The notes: generated from the letters alone by a model not told the origin. A stretch of DNA of 64,000 bases from Bacteroidota bacterium (GCA_030682255.1 JAUXOK010000010.1:160713-224712), one strand, 5' to 3'; shown: positions 45,197 to 55,796, counted from the first letter of the stretch. Numbers and translations: made by a program.

Positions 45197-46449
45197 TGCT
45201 ATATCACTTTTTTACATACCTCGATCAACATTATGATTTCATAGGCTTAGGAGTTTGGAAATACCAAACGTTCAGAATGGGATTAGCGGTTATTTTGTCG
45301 CTTACTATTTCAGCTGTTTTTGGCAAACGCCTTATCAATTCATTACACAAACTTCAAGTTTCTGAAACCATCCGTGACTTAGGTTTAGCAGGCGAGGAAG
45401 CCAAAAAAGGTACACCGACCATGGGTGGTTTAATTATGTTGGGTGCTATTTTGATTCCAACATTGTTATTGGCTAGACTCAATAATGTATATGTTATCTT
45501 GATGATTGCAGTAACCATTTTGACGGGTTTAATTGGTTTTATTGACGATTATATCAAAGTATTCAAAAAAGACAAAGCAGGTTTGTCTGGAAAATTCAAA
45601 ATCATAGGTCAAATTCTTGTGGGATTAATGGTTGGATTAACCCTTTATTTTAACAAAGCGGTTGTAACAACCAATCATTTTAAACCAAATGAAATAGTTA
45701 AATTCAAAAAAGATACTAATTTAATGACTGTAAAATACATCAATGGAGAAAAGTATTTTGCAGAAAACGAAAAAAGCCTAAAAACAACGGTTCCTTTCTT
45801 TAAGTTTTCAGAATTTGATTATCAAAAAATCACCTCATTTTTTGGCTTAGATAAAAAATACACTTGGATATTTTATGTTTTAATTGTCATTTTTATTATA
45901 ACGGCTGTTTCTAATGGAGCCAATATTACAGATGGAATTGATGGATTGGCAGCCGGCACATCGGCTATTATTGGAACAACTTTAGGTTTGTTTGCATTTG
46001 TCTCGGGCAATATTCTTTTTGCAGATTATCTCAACATCATGTACATCCCTTATTTGGGCGAACTCTTTGTTTTTGCTGGGGCATTTGTTGGGGCCTGCAT
46101 CGGTTTTTTGTGGTACAACAGTTATCCAGCTCAAGTTTTCATGGGCGATACAGGAAGCTTGATGTTGGGTGGTGTTATAGCTGCTTTGGCTATCATTATC
46201 AGAAAAGAACTTTTGATACCCATTCTTTGTGGTATTTTCTTGATTGAAAATTTAAGTGTGATGCTACAAGTGGGCTATTTTAAATATACCAAGAAAAAAT
46301 ATGGCGAAGGTAGAAGAATTTTCTTGATGTCTCCCATTCATCACCATTATCAGAAAAAGGGATTTCACGAAGCTAAAATCGTTACTAGATTTTGGATTAT
46401 AGGAATTATTCTAGCTGTTTTATCAATCATTACATTAAAACTAAGATAA
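45196..46449 (+). CDS. mraY: Phospho-N-acetylmuramoyl-pentapeptide-transferase MraY
   Basis: Makes lipid I from UDP-MurNAc-pentapeptide and undecaprenyl phosphate at the inner membrane. About ten membrane segments. The conserved [33 protein letters not shown] (Asp-Asp motif), [15 protein letters not shown] and [10 protein letters not shown] are all present. At 417 aa it is longer than E. coli MraY (360) because of an extracytoplasmic-side insert around residues 155-220, common in Bacteroidota. It shares one base with the murE stop. Confidence 0.96.
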   Translation: MLYHFFTYLDQHYDFIGLGVWKYQTFRMGLAVILSLTISAVFGKRLINSLHKLQVSETIRDLGLAGEEAKKGTPTMGGLIMLGAILIPTLLLARLNNVYVILMIAVTILTGLIGFIDDYIKVFKKDKAGLSGKFKIIGQILVGLMVGLTLYFNKAVVTTNHFKPNEIVKFKKDTNLMTVKYINGEKYFAENEKSLKTTVPFFKFSEFDYQKITSFFGLDKKYTWIFYVLIVIFIITAVSNGANITDGIDGLAAGTSAIIGTTLGLFAFVSGNILFADYLNIMYIPYLGELFVFAGAFVGACIGFLWYNSYPAQVFMGDTGSLMLGGVIAALAIIIRKELLIPILCGIFLIENLSVMLQVGYFKYTKKKYGEGRRIFLMSPIHHHYQKKGFHEAKIVTRFWIIGIILAVLSIITLKLR

Positions 46450-46452
46450 TAC

Positions 46453-47799
46453 TTGAACAAAAACATCGTCATAATAGGAGCAGGAGAAAGTGGAATTGGA
46501 TGTGCAAAACTAGCCAAGCAAAAACAGTTTAATGTCTTTGTTTCTGATAGTGGCGTCATCAAACCAAACTACTTGAATGAATTAAAGCAAATGGAGGTGG
46601 AGTTTGAACAAGGCACTCACCATATTGAGAGAATTTTAAATGCAGATGAAATTATTAAAAGTCCAGGTATTCCAGATTCAGTAGAGGTGATTCAAAAGGC
46701 AATTTCCAAAGGTATTCCCATCATTTCTGAAATTGAGTTTGCATCAAGGTATACAAATGCCAAACACATTGCAATTACAGGCACAAATGGCAAAACTACC
46801 ACCACTTTACTTTGTTACCACATTCTCAAAAAAGCAGGCTTAAATGTTGGTCTTGGAGGTAACATTGGAAAAAGCTATGCCAAACAAGTAGCCGAAGAAA
46901 ACTACGATTATTATGTTTTGGAAATAAGTAGTTTTCAACTAGATAACACCTATACTTTCAGACCCCACATTGCAATTCTAACTAATATAACCCCTGACCA
47001 TTTAGACCGTTACAATTATCAGTTTCAAAATTATATTGAATCTAAATTCAGAATCACCATGAATCAGCAAGAAAGTGATTTTTTCATTTACAATGCAGAT
47101 GATAAAGTGATTCAAAATCAATTAGAAAACACAAATATAAAAGCTCAAAAAACACCTTTTTCATACTATCAACAAGTTGAAAAAGGCGCATACATCAACA
47201 ATCAACAACTTTTTTTATACAATCAACAAAACCCTTTAAATCCATTTACCATGTTTATCAACGATTTTGCCATTAAAGGCATTCACAACTGCAACAATAG
47301 CATGGCTTCTGCCATTGCTGCCAATGTCTTGAACATTAACAAAGATACCATCAGAGAGAGTTTGATGGATTTTCAAAACCTAGAACATCGTTTAGAGCAT
47401 GTTGCCACTGTTAGAGGTGTCGACTACATCAACGATAGCAAAGCCACTAATGTAAACTCAGCTTGGTATGCACTCGAAAGCATGGACAAACCTGTGGTTT
47501 GGATAGTTGGTGGAGTAGACAAAGGCAATGATTATACTTCACTTTTACCATTGGTGAAAGAAAAAGTAAGAATGATTATTTGCTTAGGTTTAGACAACAA
47601 TAAAATTCATTCTGCTTTTGGAAAAGAAGTAGATTTAATCATCAATACAAGCAGTGCTTTAGAGGCTGTTTCTGTAGCTAAAGCATTTGCTGCAAATGGT
47701 GATGTTGTTTTACTTTCTCCTGCTTGTGCAAGTTTTGATTTATTTGCTAACTACGAAGACAGAGGCAATCAATTTAAACAAGCTGTAAGAAATTTGTAA
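46453..47799 (+). CDS. murD: UDP-N-acetylmuramoylalanine--D-glutamate ligase MurD
   Basis: Adds D-Glu to UDP-MurNAc-L-Ala. The N-terminal Rossmann part is NIVIIGAGESGIGCAKLAK, the ATP loop [14 protein letters not shown], and the later NDSKATNVNSAWYALESM and GGVDKGNDYTSL are MurD-typical. Start codon TTG, 3 nt after the mraY stop; no alternative ATG lies nearby. Length 448 aa is normal. Confidence 0.95.
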   Translation: MNKNIVIIGAGESGIGCAKLAKQKQFNVFVSDSGVIKPNYLNELKQMEVEFEQGTHHIERILNADEIIKSPGIPDSVEVIQKAISKGIPIISEIEFASRYTNAKHIAITGTNGKTTTTLLCYHILKKAGLNVGLGGNIGKSYAKQVAEENYDYYVLEISSFQLDNTYTFRPHIAILTNITPDHLDRYNYQFQNYIESKFRITMNQQESDFFIYNADDKVIQNQLENTNIKAQKTPFSYYQQVEKGAYINNQQLFLYNQQNPLNPFTMFINDFAIKGIHNCNNSMASAIAANVLNINKDTIRESLMDFQNLEHRLEHVATVRGVDYINDSKATNVNSAWYALESMDKPVVWIVGGVDKGNDYTSLLPLVKEKVRMIICLGLDNNKIHSAFGKEVDLIINTSSALEAVSVAKAFAANGDVVLLSPACASFDLFANYEDRGNQFKQAVRNL

Positions 47800-47802
47800 A
47801 AC

Positions 47803-48987
47803 ATGCAAGTTGGTAAACTCAAATTTAGAGGAGATCCATACATTTGGTTCGCTATTATCTTACTCTCTTTGATAGGGTTGATAGAGGTATATAGCGCTAC
47901 CGGGTCTCTTGCATTTAAAAAATTTGGGGGTAATACAGAGTACTTCTTATTCAGGCATACTATGTTTTTGTTGATTGGTTTTTTCTTAATGTATGTCTTT
48001 CATTTGTTGGATTATATTTATTTTTCTAGGATTTCTCAAATAGCTGTCGTGATTGCAGTGCCGCTATTGATTGCTACTTTGGTATTCGGAAATGACATCA
48101 ATGATGCCAAAAGAACCATAACAATACTTGGACTAACTTTCCAAGCCAGTGATTTTGCAAAATTTGCACTCATTATGTTTGTAGCAAGATACCTTTCTAA
48201 AAATCAAGAAGAACTAAATTCGTCAAAGGGTTTTTTAGTGATTCTTGGTTGGATTTGTGCCATCTGCATTTTGATTATGCCCGAAAATTTAAGTACATCA
48301 TTGGTGTTATTTTTAACTTCATGTTTGCTTTTATTTATTGGAAATGCTAAAATCAAACATTTACTTTTGTTAACCTTAGTGTTTGGTGTAACTGCTTTTT
48401 CTGGATTCATAATTTTGAAAAATGCACCAGATAGCATGTTGCCAGGAAGAGCCGCCACTTGGAAAGCAAGAATAGAAAATTTTTCTGGTGGAGATTCTAC
48501 GGAAAGTTTTCAAACCGTACAAGCTAAAATTGCTATTGTTACAGGTGGTTTGTCTGGCAAAGGACCAGGAAAAGGCGAACAAAGCGCGTATTTGCCACAT
48601 CCCTATTCTGATTTTATTTTTGCAGTGATGATAGAGGAATTTGGATTAATCATAGGTGGTGTTTTGGTGATTTTTCTCTATTTATTAATTTTATACCGTT
48701 CGATGCGGATTGTCTTAAAAAGCCCAAAAGCATTTGGTGCATTGTTGGCTGTTGGTTTAGCTTTTAGTTTAGTGCTTCAAGCTTTTATTCATATGGCAGT
48801 AGCTACAAGTTTATTTCCTGTTACAGGCCTCACTTTACCTTTGGTAAGCATGGGAGGAACAAGCATCATTTTCACAAGTGCTGCATTTGGCGTGTTATTG
48901 AGTGTTAGCAGAACTGTAGAGGAACAAGAAGAAGAAAAACAAGCGCCAAAAATCGAAGAAAACAACTCCAATATAGTTGAGTCATAA
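47803..48987 (+). CDS. ftsW: Septal peptidoglycan glycosyltransferase FtsW
   Basis: SEDS-family polymerase that acts with FtsI at the division site. About ten membrane segments. Visible landmarks are IEVYSATGSLAFKKFGG at the start, the long periplasmic loop with SFQTVQAKIAIVTGGLSGKGPGKGEQ, and PLVSMGGTSIIFTSAAFGVLLSVSR near the end. The C-terminal tail is acidic and glutamine/glutamate rich (EEQEEEKQAPKIEENN). Length 394 aa. Confidence 0.95.
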   Translation: MQVGKLKFRGDPYIWFAIILLSLIGLIEVYSATGSLAFKKFGGNTEYFLFRHTMFLLIGFFLMYVFHLLDYIYFSRISQIAVVIAVPLLIATLVFGNDINDAKRTITILGLTFQASDFAKFALIMFVARYLSKNQEELNSSKGFLVILGWICAICILIMPENLSTSLVLFLTSCLLLFIGNAKIKHLLLLTLVFGVTAFSGFIILKNAPDSMLPGRAATWKARIENFSGGDSTESFQTVQAKIAIVTGGLSGKGPGKGEQSAYLPHPYSDFIFAVMIEEFGLIIGGVLVIFLYLLILYRSMRIVLKSPKAFGALLAVGLAFSLVLQAFIHMAVATSLFPVTGLTLPLVSMGGTSIIFTSAAFGVLLSVSRTVEEQEEEKQAPKIEENNSNIVES

Positions 48988-48989
48988 AA

Positions 48990-50072
48990 ATGTTGAATAA
49001 AGTAATTATATCAGGAGGAGGAACAGGAGGTCATATATTTCCAGCTTTAGCAATTGCAGAGGAAATAAAAAGACGATATCCTAATTGTGATATTTTATTT
49101 GTAGGTGCAATAGGAAGAATGGAAATGGAGAAAGTGCCTTTAGCTGGTTTTCATATTGTTGGCTTACCTATCATTGGCATACAAAGAGCTATTACCATTC
49201 AAAATTTATATGTGCCATTTAAACTTTTAAGCAGTTTAATTAAAGCACAAAAAATCATCAAAGAATTTAACCCACAAGTGGTTATTGGAGTGGGTGGTTA
49301 TGCAAGTGCAGCCACTCTCTATATGGCAGCAAGAAAAAGAATTCCATGCTTAATACAAGAACAAAATAGTTTTGCGGGCTTGACCAATAAACTCTTAGGC
49401 AAAATAGTGACAAAAATTTGTGTGGCATATCCATCAATGGAAAGATTTTTTCCTTCGCACAAAATTTATTTAACAGGTAATCCTGTAAGAAAAGAAATTC
49501 TACAATTAGAGCAATACAATCAAGCGGAAGAAAAAGAAAAACTAGGTTTTAATAAAGAAATGCCTTTAGTTTTAGTGTTAGGAGGCAGTTTGGGAGCTAG
49601 AAGTATCAACAATAGTATTCAAGCAAAATTGAATAGTTTTGATGAGAACAACATTCAAGTTTTATGGCAAACAGGCAAAAACTTTATGCCAAATACCGAA
49701 GGATACAAACACATCAAAGCAATGCCATTTATTTTTGATATGGCAAGTGTTTATGCCGCGGCAGACATCATAGTTTCAAGAGCAGGCGCTTTGTCTATTA
49801 GTGAATTAAGCTTAGTTGGCAAACCCGTTATTTTAGTGCCATCGCCCAATGTTTCTGAAGATCATCAAACCAAAAACGCCATGGCATTGGTTGATAAAAA
49901 AGCAGCTGTTTTAGTAAAAGACAATCAAGCTTCAAGCCAATTGGTTGAAACTGTTTTAGATTTAATCAAAAACGAGGATGAGAAAAATATTTTATCACAA
50001 AATGTTTTGACATTTGGCAAAAAAGAAGCCGTCATAGAAATCGTTAACCATATTGAATCCATTATCCATTGA
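48990..50072 (+). CDS. murG: UDP-GlcNAc:lipid I GlcNAc transferase MurG
   Basis: Peripheral inner-membrane GT-B enzyme that converts lipid I to lipid II. N-terminal glycine loop GGGTGGHIFPALAIAEEI, GVGGYASAATLYMAARKRIP, and the donor-site segment SRAGALSISELSLVGKPVILVPSPNVSEDHQTKNA. Length 360 aa. It is 2 nt after ftsW and overlaps murC by 4 bp. Confidence 0.96.
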   Translation: MLNKVIISGGGTGGHIFPALAIAEEIKRRYPNCDILFVGAIGRMEMEKVPLAGFHIVGLPIIGIQRAITIQNLYVPFKLLSSLIKAQKIIKEFNPQVVIGVGGYASAATLYMAARKRIPCLIQEQNSFAGLTNKLLGKIVTKICVAYPSMERFFPSHKIYLTGNPVRKEILQLEQYNQAEEKEKLGFNKEMPLVLVLGGSLGARSINNSIQAKLNSFDENNIQVLWQTGKNFMPNTEGYKHIKAMPFIFDMASVYAAADIIVSRAGALSISELSLVGKPVILVPSPNVSEDHQTKNAMALVDKKAAVLVKDNQASSQLVETVLDLIKNEDEKNILSQNVLTFGKKEAVIEIVNHIESIIH

Positions 50073-51448
50073 ATTTAAACAAAATACATATCGCCTATTT
50101 TCTCGGTATTGGTGGCATTGGCATGAGCGCTATTGCTAGGTATTTTAAATCTATTGGCATTGAAGTTCATGGATATGATAAAACAAGAAATGATTTTACT
50201 CGTCAACTAGAAAATGAAGGATTTTTCATTCATTACGATGAACAAATAAACTTGATACCAGAAGCCATTTTGAGAGGCGAAGGGATTGTGATTTATACGC
50301 CTGCAATTCCCGCAAGTCATCTGGAGAAAATTCATATTCAAAATCTGAACATCCGCATTTACAAACGCGCTGAAGTATTGGGTATTATTTCTCAGCAAAC
50401 CTTCACAATTGCAGTGGCAGGTACGCATGGAAAAACTACTACAAGTTGTTTAATTGCTCATATTCTTAATGAAAATAATATCAATTTTATTGCTTTTTTA
50501 GGAGGCATAAGCACCAATTTAAACAGTAATTATATTCATAAAACTGATGGCATAGATTTTCTAAATCAACCCATTATGGTGGTGGAAGCAGACGAATACG
50601 ACCGTTCTTTCTTACATTTAAAGCCTGATATTGCCATTGTAACATCTACGGATGCCGATCATTTAGATATTTATGGAGAAACATCTGAAGTGAAAAAATC
50701 ATTCCAAGAATTTGTAAATGGTATCAAAAAAAATGGCATTGCTATTTTAAATGAAAAAACGGAATTAACTTCAGTTGAAAGTCAAATTATTTATGGTAAA
50801 AATGAATATTGCCAAGCTAGATACAATCAAATAGCAGTTAAAGATTTCGAATTTATATTTGATTATCATTTTGAAAGTTTTATTTCCAAAATCACCAATG
50901 GTTTGCCCGGTTTTCACAATGTTGAAAATGCAACAGCAGCCATCACAGCTTGCTTGAATGTTGGTTTAGATTTTAAACAAATAATAGACGCATGTCATTC
51001 ATTTTTGGGTGTAAAAAGAAGGTTTGAATTTGTTTTTAAAGATCAAAACTTTGTGGTTATAGATGATTATGCCCATCATCCAACTGAATTAACATCGTTC
51101 ATAACATCGGTTAAGGAACTGTATCCAAACCAAAAAATTACGGGTATTTTCCAACCTCATTTATTTAGCAGAACCCGAGATTTTGCTGAAGATTTTGCCA
51201 TAGCTTTAGATTTATTGGATGAATGTTGGTTGTTAAATATTTATCCCGCAAGAGAATTGCCAATAGAAGGGGTTAACAGTGAAATGTTGGCCCTGAAAAT
51301 GAGAAAAAACGCCCTCATTACCAGTAAAGAAAATGTCATCAAAAAACTGAATAAAGAAAAACCAGAAGTGCTTTTAATTATGGGTGCTGGCGATATAGAT
51401 CAATTAATTCAACCTATCAAATCCATTTATCATGAAACGATTTATTGA
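50069..51448 (+). CDS. murC: UDP-N-acetylmuramate--L-alanine ligase MurC
   Basis: First amino-acid ligase of the peptidoglycan stem. N-terminal YFLGIGGIGMSAIARYFKSIG, ATP loop AVAGTHGKTTTSCL, the EADEYDRSFLHL segment and VIDDYAHHPTELTSF in the C-terminal domain are all diagnostic. Start codon TTG within the murG stop region. Length 459 aa. The 3' end overlaps ftsQ by 17 bp. Confidence 0.95.
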   Translation: MNLNKIHIAYFLGIGGIGMSAIARYFKSIGIEVHGYDKTRNDFTRQLENEGFFIHYDEQINLIPEAILRGEGIVIYTPAIPASHLEKIHIQNLNIRIYKRAEVLGIISQQTFTIAVAGTHGKTTTSCLIAHILNENNINFIAFLGGISTNLNSNYIHKTDGIDFLNQPIMVVEADEYDRSFLHLKPDIAIVTSTDADHLDIYGETSEVKKSFQEFVNGIKKNGIAILNEKTELTSVESQIIYGKNEYCQARYNQIAVKDFEFIFDYHFESFISKITNGLPGFHNVENATAAITACLNVGLDFKQIIDACHSFLGVKRRFEFVFKDQNFVVIDDYAHHPTELTSFITSVKELYPNQKITGIFQPHLFSRTRDFAEDFAIALDLLDECWLLNIYPARELPIEGVNSEMLALKMRKNALITSKENVIKKLNKEKPEVLLIMGAGDIDQLIQPIKSIYHETIY

Positions 51449-52223
51449 TTTTTTAAAACATAATAGGTTATGGAATTTGATTCTTTGGGTAATCATTATT
51501 TTGTTTTTAGTTGTGTCATATTTCATCATTAGTGCTAAAGAAAAGGCGTTAAGGGTTTCGCAAATTGAAGTCAAAATATATCAAACTGCCGAAGTGGATT
51601 TTATTGACAGTAATAAAGTTATTGAATTGATAAAAAATTTTAGTCCAGAAAATGCAGTGCTCGGAACTTATTTAAAAAACTTCCAACCAGATTTGCTAGA
51701 AAAATATTTAGAAGATAATCCATTTGTTGAAAATGCAGATGTCTCTTTAGATCTTTCAGGTAAGCTAATAGTGAAAATAAAACAAAGAATTCCTGTTTTG
51801 CGAATTTTTACCAACAACGGTCAAAGTTACTATGTAGCAAAAAATGGATACAAAATTCCCATTAGTTCTAGTTTCACACCAAGGGTTATTGCGGCCAATG
51901 GAAAAATAGCTGAAAGTGTTGTAGATAGTGCGTTTGCTAAGTCCCAAATATTAAGAGATTTATTGTCTATTGCATTGTTTTGCGAAGCTAATACTTTTTG
52001 GAAATCACAAATTGAACAATTGTATGTAGATAATTATATGGACATATTATTGGTTCCTAAGATTGGCGGACATATTATTGTGTTTGGTTCTGTCGAAGAT
52101 ATGGAAGAAAAATTTAATAAACTGAAAGTGTTTTATGAAAAAGGGTTAAATAATGTGGGTTGGGATGAATACAGTAAAATAAATTTAAAGTACAAGGGAC
52201 AAGTCGTTGCAGAAAGAAAATAA
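51432..52223 (+). CDS. ftsQ: Cell division protein FtsQ
   Basis: Bitopic divisome scaffold. Cytoplasmic N-terminus of about 14 residues, one membrane segment (LWNLILWVIIILFLVVSYFII), then a periplasmic POTRA-like domain and a beta domain (NPFVENADVSLDLSGKLIVKIKQRIPVLRI). Sequence identity to proteobacterial FtsQ is low, as usual; the call also rests on its place between murC and ftsA. Length 263 aa. Confidence 0.9.
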   Translation: MKRFIDFLKHNRLWNLILWVIIILFLVVSYFIISAKEKALRVSQIEVKIYQTAEVDFIDSNKVIELIKNFSPENAVLGTYLKNFQPDLLEKYLEDNPFVENADVSLDLSGKLIVKIKQRIPVLRIFTNNGQSYYVAKNGYKIPISSSFTPRVIAANGKIAESVVDSAFAKSQILRDLLSIALFCEANTFWKSQIEQLYVDNYMDILLVPKIGGHIIVFGSVEDMEEKFNKLKVFYEKGLNNVGWDEYSKINLKYKGQVVAERK

Positions 52224-52240
52224 AAATAAAAAAATAAAAC

Positions 52241-53548
52241 ATGTCAAATAACAACAAATTAATAGTAGGGTTAGACATTGGTACCACAAAAGTTTGTGCC
52301 ATTGTAGGTCAAAGAAATGAAAATGGTAAAATCAATATTTTAGGCGTTGGTTCAAAACCATCTTTAGGTGGCGTGATGAGAGGCGAAGTAACCAATATTT
52401 CTAAAACAGTTGATGCCATCAAAGGAGCAATAGAAGTAGCCTCAAAAATATCCAATGTGGGAATTGGAGCGGTTCATGTTGGAATTGCAGGCGAACACAT
52501 TAAGAGCTTTCAGCAATCGGGTGTTAAAATTAGAGAGAACTCTGATTCTGAAATTACACAAGCTGAATTAGACGCCATGAACAAAGAGCAATATAGGACT
52601 GTCGTAGATCCAGGTGAAAAAATTTTACATGCATTACCTCAAGAATATACCATCGACAGTCGTTTTACCATTAAAGACCCAATTGGCATGCCAGGCACAA
52701 AACTTGAGTGTAAATATCACATTGTAACTGGTAGAGTTAGTGCAGCAAAAACCATCGTAAAGTGTGTTGAAAATGCTGGTTTGTTTGCATCAGATGTTAT
52801 AGTTGAACCAATAGCATCGGCTTATGCAGTTTTGTCTGAAGAAGAATTAGAAGCAGGTATAGCAATTATCGACATTGGTGGTGGAACAACTGATTTAGCA
52901 ATTTTTCATGATGGGAAAATCAGACACACTGCTGTAATTCCTTATGGTGGAGAAATTGTTACAGCAGATATCGTTGACGCTTTTGGAATTATAGAAAAAC
53001 AAGCTGAATTGATTAAAGTAAAATACGGTCATGCAACGGTTCATGGCACAAGAAGCAATGTGATGATTTCTGTTAAAGGTATAGGCGATAGAAAACCCAA
53101 ACAGATTATGGAAAGAAATTTGGCTCATGTTATCAATGCTAGAATCAAAGAAATTATTGAAATGGTGAAAGAGGAAATTGTAATGTCTGGCTATAAAAAC
53201 AAGTTAAATTTAGGTGTTGTTCTTACTGGGGGAGGAGCTCAACTGAAGGATTTAAGAGAATTGTCTGAACTAATACTTGGATGCGAAGTGAAAATTGGTT
53301 TACCAGATCCACATTTAGGAAAAGGCTTGGTTGATGAAGTTAGAAGCCCAATGTATGCAACATGTATTGGTTTGGTTTTAAGAGGTTTTCAAGATATGGA
53401 TGTTAATGACAACAACAATATTCAAAAGCAACCAAAAATTAAAAACAATGATAATTCAGACAAGAAAAAAAGCTTATTTGATGGTCTTTTCGGAGGATTT
53501 AAAGATTGGATTAAAGACGATCAAACCATTGACGATTTTAACAAATAA
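52241..53548 (+). CDS. ftsA: Cell division protein FtsA
   Basis: Actin-like protein that anchors FtsZ to the membrane. Phosphate-1 motif VGLDIGTTKVCAIVGQ, the adenosine-side AIIDIGGGTTDLAIF, and VLTGGGAQLKDL. The C-terminal amphipathic helix FDGLFGGFKDWIKDD is the membrane anchor. A stretch rich in Asn/Lys (NDNNNIQKQPKIKNNDNSDKKK) links it to the core. Length 435 aa. The upstream 17 nt are A-rich with no clear ribosome binding site. Confidence 0.96.
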   Translation: MSNNNKLIVGLDIGTTKVCAIVGQRNENGKINILGVGSKPSLGGVMRGEVTNISKTVDAIKGAIEVASKISNVGIGAVHVGIAGEHIKSFQQSGVKIRENSDSEITQAELDAMNKEQYRTVVDPGEKILHALPQEYTIDSRFTIKDPIGMPGTKLECKYHIVTGRVSAAKTIVKCVENAGLFASDVIVEPIASAYAVLSEEELEAGIAIIDIGGGTTDLAIFHDGKIRHTAVIPYGGEIVTADIVDAFGIIEKQAELIKVKYGHATVHGTRSNVMISVKGIGDRKPKQIMERNLAHVINARIKEIIEMVKEEIVMSGYKNKLNLGVVLTGGGAQLKDLRELSELILGCEVKIGLPDPHLGKGLVDEVRSPMYATCIGLVLRGFQDMDVNDNNNIQKQPKIKNNDNSDKKKSLFDGLFGGFKDWIKDDQTIDDFNK

Positions 53549-53560
53549 ACAATTAGAAAC

Positions 53561-54883
53561 ATGAATTATTTTAAAGTAGAATTACCCAAAGAACAATCTT
53601 CCATTATCAAAGTAATGGGTGTTGGAGGTGGCGGAAGCAATGCCGTAAATTATATGTACGACAAAGGCATCGTGGGTGTAGATTTCTTTTTGTGTAACAC
53701 CGATGCTCAGCATTTGGAAAAAAGCAACATTAAAAACAAAATACAATTGGGCAGTGGATTGACAGAGGGTTTGGGCGCTGGCGGAGACCCAGAGTTTGGC
53801 AAACGCTGTGCAATGGAAAGCATCAATCAAATTGAGGAAGCCTTAAAAACCAACACCAAAATGCTGTTTGTAACCGCTGGTATGGGTGGTGGCACTGGCA
53901 CTGGTGCTGCACCAGTTATTGCTCAAAAAGCCAAACAGATGGGCATTTTAACAGTAGGCATTGTAACCAAACCATTTAAAAACGAAGGGCCATTAAAAGC
54001 TCAAAAAGCTGAAAAAGGGATTGAGGATTTAAAACCACATGTAGATGCTTTACTAGTAATAAACAACGAGCGTATCATCGAAATGTATTCCAATCTTAGA
54101 ATCAGAGAATCTTTGAGTAAGGCCGATGATATTTTATTTACAGCAGTAAAAGGCATAGCAGAAATTATCACTGTAGAAGGTTATATGAATGTCGATTTTA
54201 GAGATGTTAAAACAGCTCTTCAAAATAGTGGCAGAGCTATTATGGGAACTGGGGTTTCTACTGGTGACAACAGGGCGTTAAATGCGGTTCAAATGGCATT
54301 GGATTCGCCATTGTTAGATCAACACAGCATAGAGGGTGCAGAACACATCTTGTTAAACATCTGTTTTGGTAAAGAAGAGCCATATACTAACGAGATATCT
54401 GCTATTTGTGAATATCTTCAATTAGAAGCAGGCAAAAATGCTAACCTCAAATATGGTTTAACTAAAAATGATTTATTGGAAGATGAATTAGCTGTAACTG
54501 TGGTTGCAACGGGTTTCGAAAATAAAAACAACGAAAGAATCATATTTGAAACCAAGTATAATGTTGAGCCAGAAATGGAGCCAATGGATGATGATAATGG
54601 TTTTTTAGATATTGATTTTACAATTAGTAATCCTATTAACGAAAAACCAGTTGTTGAAGTGGAAATACCGGTAGACAGTGGTTTGCCTAAACCCAATTTT
54701 CAATACAATGATTTCAGTTCAAACGATTTGAATGTGCCTGCTTACAAACGCCACCAAGTAAAATTTGAAGAAGCACTTCCAGGAGTTGATATCTCAAATG
54801 TGTATTTAGAAGAAGAAAAAGACAACAAAGGACCACGTTTTAAAGAAGGTGGTAACAAATATTTACACGATAACGTAGATTAA
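53561..54883 (+). CDS. ftsZ: Cell division protein FtsZ
   Basis: Tubulin-like GTPase that forms the Z-ring. Nucleotide loops VMGVGGGGSNAVNYMYDKGI and FVTAGMGGGTGTGAAPVIA; the later KPFKNEGPLKAQKAEKGIEDL and NNERI segments match the family. A long acidic linker (about residues 330-425) leads to the C-terminal conserved peptide, here ending NKYLHDNVD, the Bacteroidota version. Length 440 aa. Last gene of the dcw run before yraN. Confidence 0.97.
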   Translation: MNYFKVELPKEQSSIIKVMGVGGGGSNAVNYMYDKGIVGVDFFLCNTDAQHLEKSNIKNKIQLGSGLTEGLGAGGDPEFGKRCAMESINQIEEALKTNTKMLFVTAGMGGGTGTGAAPVIAQKAKQMGILTVGIVTKPFKNEGPLKAQKAEKGIEDLKPHVDALLVINNERIIEMYSNLRIRESLSKADDILFTAVKGIAEIITVEGYMNVDFRDVKTALQNSGRAIMGTGVSTGDNRALNAVQMALDSPLLDQHSIEGAEHILLNICFGKEEPYTNEISAICEYLQLEAGKNANLKYGLTKNDLLEDELAVTVVATGFENKNNERIIFETKYNVEPEMEPMDDDNGFLDIDFTISNPINEKPVVEVEIPVDSGLPKPNFQYNDFSSNDLNVPAYKRHQVKFEEALPGVDISNVYLEEEKDNKGPRFKEGGNKYLHDNVD

Positions 54884-54888
54884 TTGCC

Positions 54889-55260
54889 ATGGCCCAACAT
54901 AACGAAAAGGGCAAATTAGGAGAAAAGCTCTCGATTCAACACCTCAAATCAAAAGGTTATTTAATTATAGAAACCAATTGGCGTTCGGGTAGAAACGAGG
55001 TGGATATTATTGCTAAAGACAAAGACGAATTGGTTTTTATAGAAGTAAAAACACGTAACACCAATTTTTTTGGTTTGCCAGAATCTTTTGTAAGTAATCA
55101 ACAACAAAAGAGAATGGCTTTAGCAGCAGAAAACTATTGCATTAACAAAGGCATAAATGACGCTAACATCCGTTATGACATCATAGCAGTTATTATCAGC
55201 GGCTCAAATGAAATTATTGAGCATTTTGAAGATGCTTTTTTCCCAGATTTAGGTAGGTAG
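54889..55260 (+). CDS. YraN family (UPF0102) nuclease-like protein
   Basis: A 123-aa single-domain protein with the Holliday-junction-resolvase-like fold. Motifs: GEKLSIQHLKSKGYLIIETNWRSG, then EVDIIAKDKDELVFIEVKTR, which holds the E...D...ExK putative metal site. No activity has been firmly established for the family. It starts 5 nt after ftsZ, so it is likely transcribed with the dcw operon. Confidence 0.88.
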   Translation: MAQHNEKGKLGEKLSIQHLKSKGYLIIETNWRSGRNEVDIIAKDKDELVFIEVKTRNTNFFGLPESFVSNQQQKRMALAAENYCINKGINDANIRYDIIAVIISGSNEIIEHFEDAFFPDLGR

Positions 55261-55496
55261 GAACTGTACTCGGAAGTTGGACCCCGCTTGAAACTGCGGG
55301 ATAGGAAATAGGATTTAGGAATTCTCCAATTCATGAGATTCCTCTTAGTCTCATAATGACGAACCGCGATTAGAAAGTCAGGTTATGACAAATTGACTTA
55401 AAGAAAGGTCTGTGTTTTATCAAAATGTCATGTAAAAGCAATTGGCACAATTCATGTCTAATAATGAATAGCAAATAATAAACAATTAAATATATT
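55261..55496. repeat. Intergenic repeats before groES
   Basis: Third copy of the hairpin repeat (CCCCGCTTGAAACTGCGGGA, 55282-55301). A second hairpin around 55335-55356 has ATGAGA pairing with TCTCAT across TTCCTCTTAG; this GAGATTCCTC...ATGAC type resembles dispersed repeats common in bacterial intergenic DNA. No CIRCE element (TTAGCACTC-N9-GAGTGCTAA) was found before groES. Confidence 0.55.
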
Positions 55497-55766
55497 ATGA
55501 ATATCAAACCATTAGCAGACAGAGTTTTAGTAGAACCGGCAGCAGCCGAACAAAAAACAGCAGGCGGAATTATTATTCCTGACACAGCAAAAGAAAAACC
55601 ACAAAGAGGTATTGTGATTGCAGTAGGTACAGGCAAAAAAGATGAACCTATAACTTGCAAACCGGGTGATGTTGTTCTATATGGCAAATATGCTGGTACA
55701 GAAATCAATGTGGAAGGTAAAGACTATTTAATTATGAGAGAAAGCGACATTTTCGCTATCATTTAA
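55497..55766 (+). CDS. groS: Co-chaperonin GroES
   Basis: Heptameric lid of the GroEL chamber. Start [18 protein letters not shown], mobile loop [21 protein letters not shown], and roof loop region [19 protein letters not shown]. Length 89 aa, slightly short but normal for Bacteroidota. It is 70 nt before groEL, with which it forms an operon. No recognised heat-shock operator is visible upstream. Confidence 0.97.
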   Translation: MNIKPLADRVLVEPAAAEQKTAGGIIIPDTAKEKPQRGIVIAVGTGKKDEPITCKPGDVVLYGKYAGTEINVEGKDYLIMRESDIFAII

Positions 55767-55796
55767 TCTCTTTTATTGTATTCTTTTCAAAAAAAT

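Noticed and set aside
55261..55496. CIRCE or sigma-54 site before groES
   Set aside because: No TTAGCACTC/GAGTGCTAA pair. TTGGCACA near 55440 resembles a -24 element, but the -12 GC is missing.
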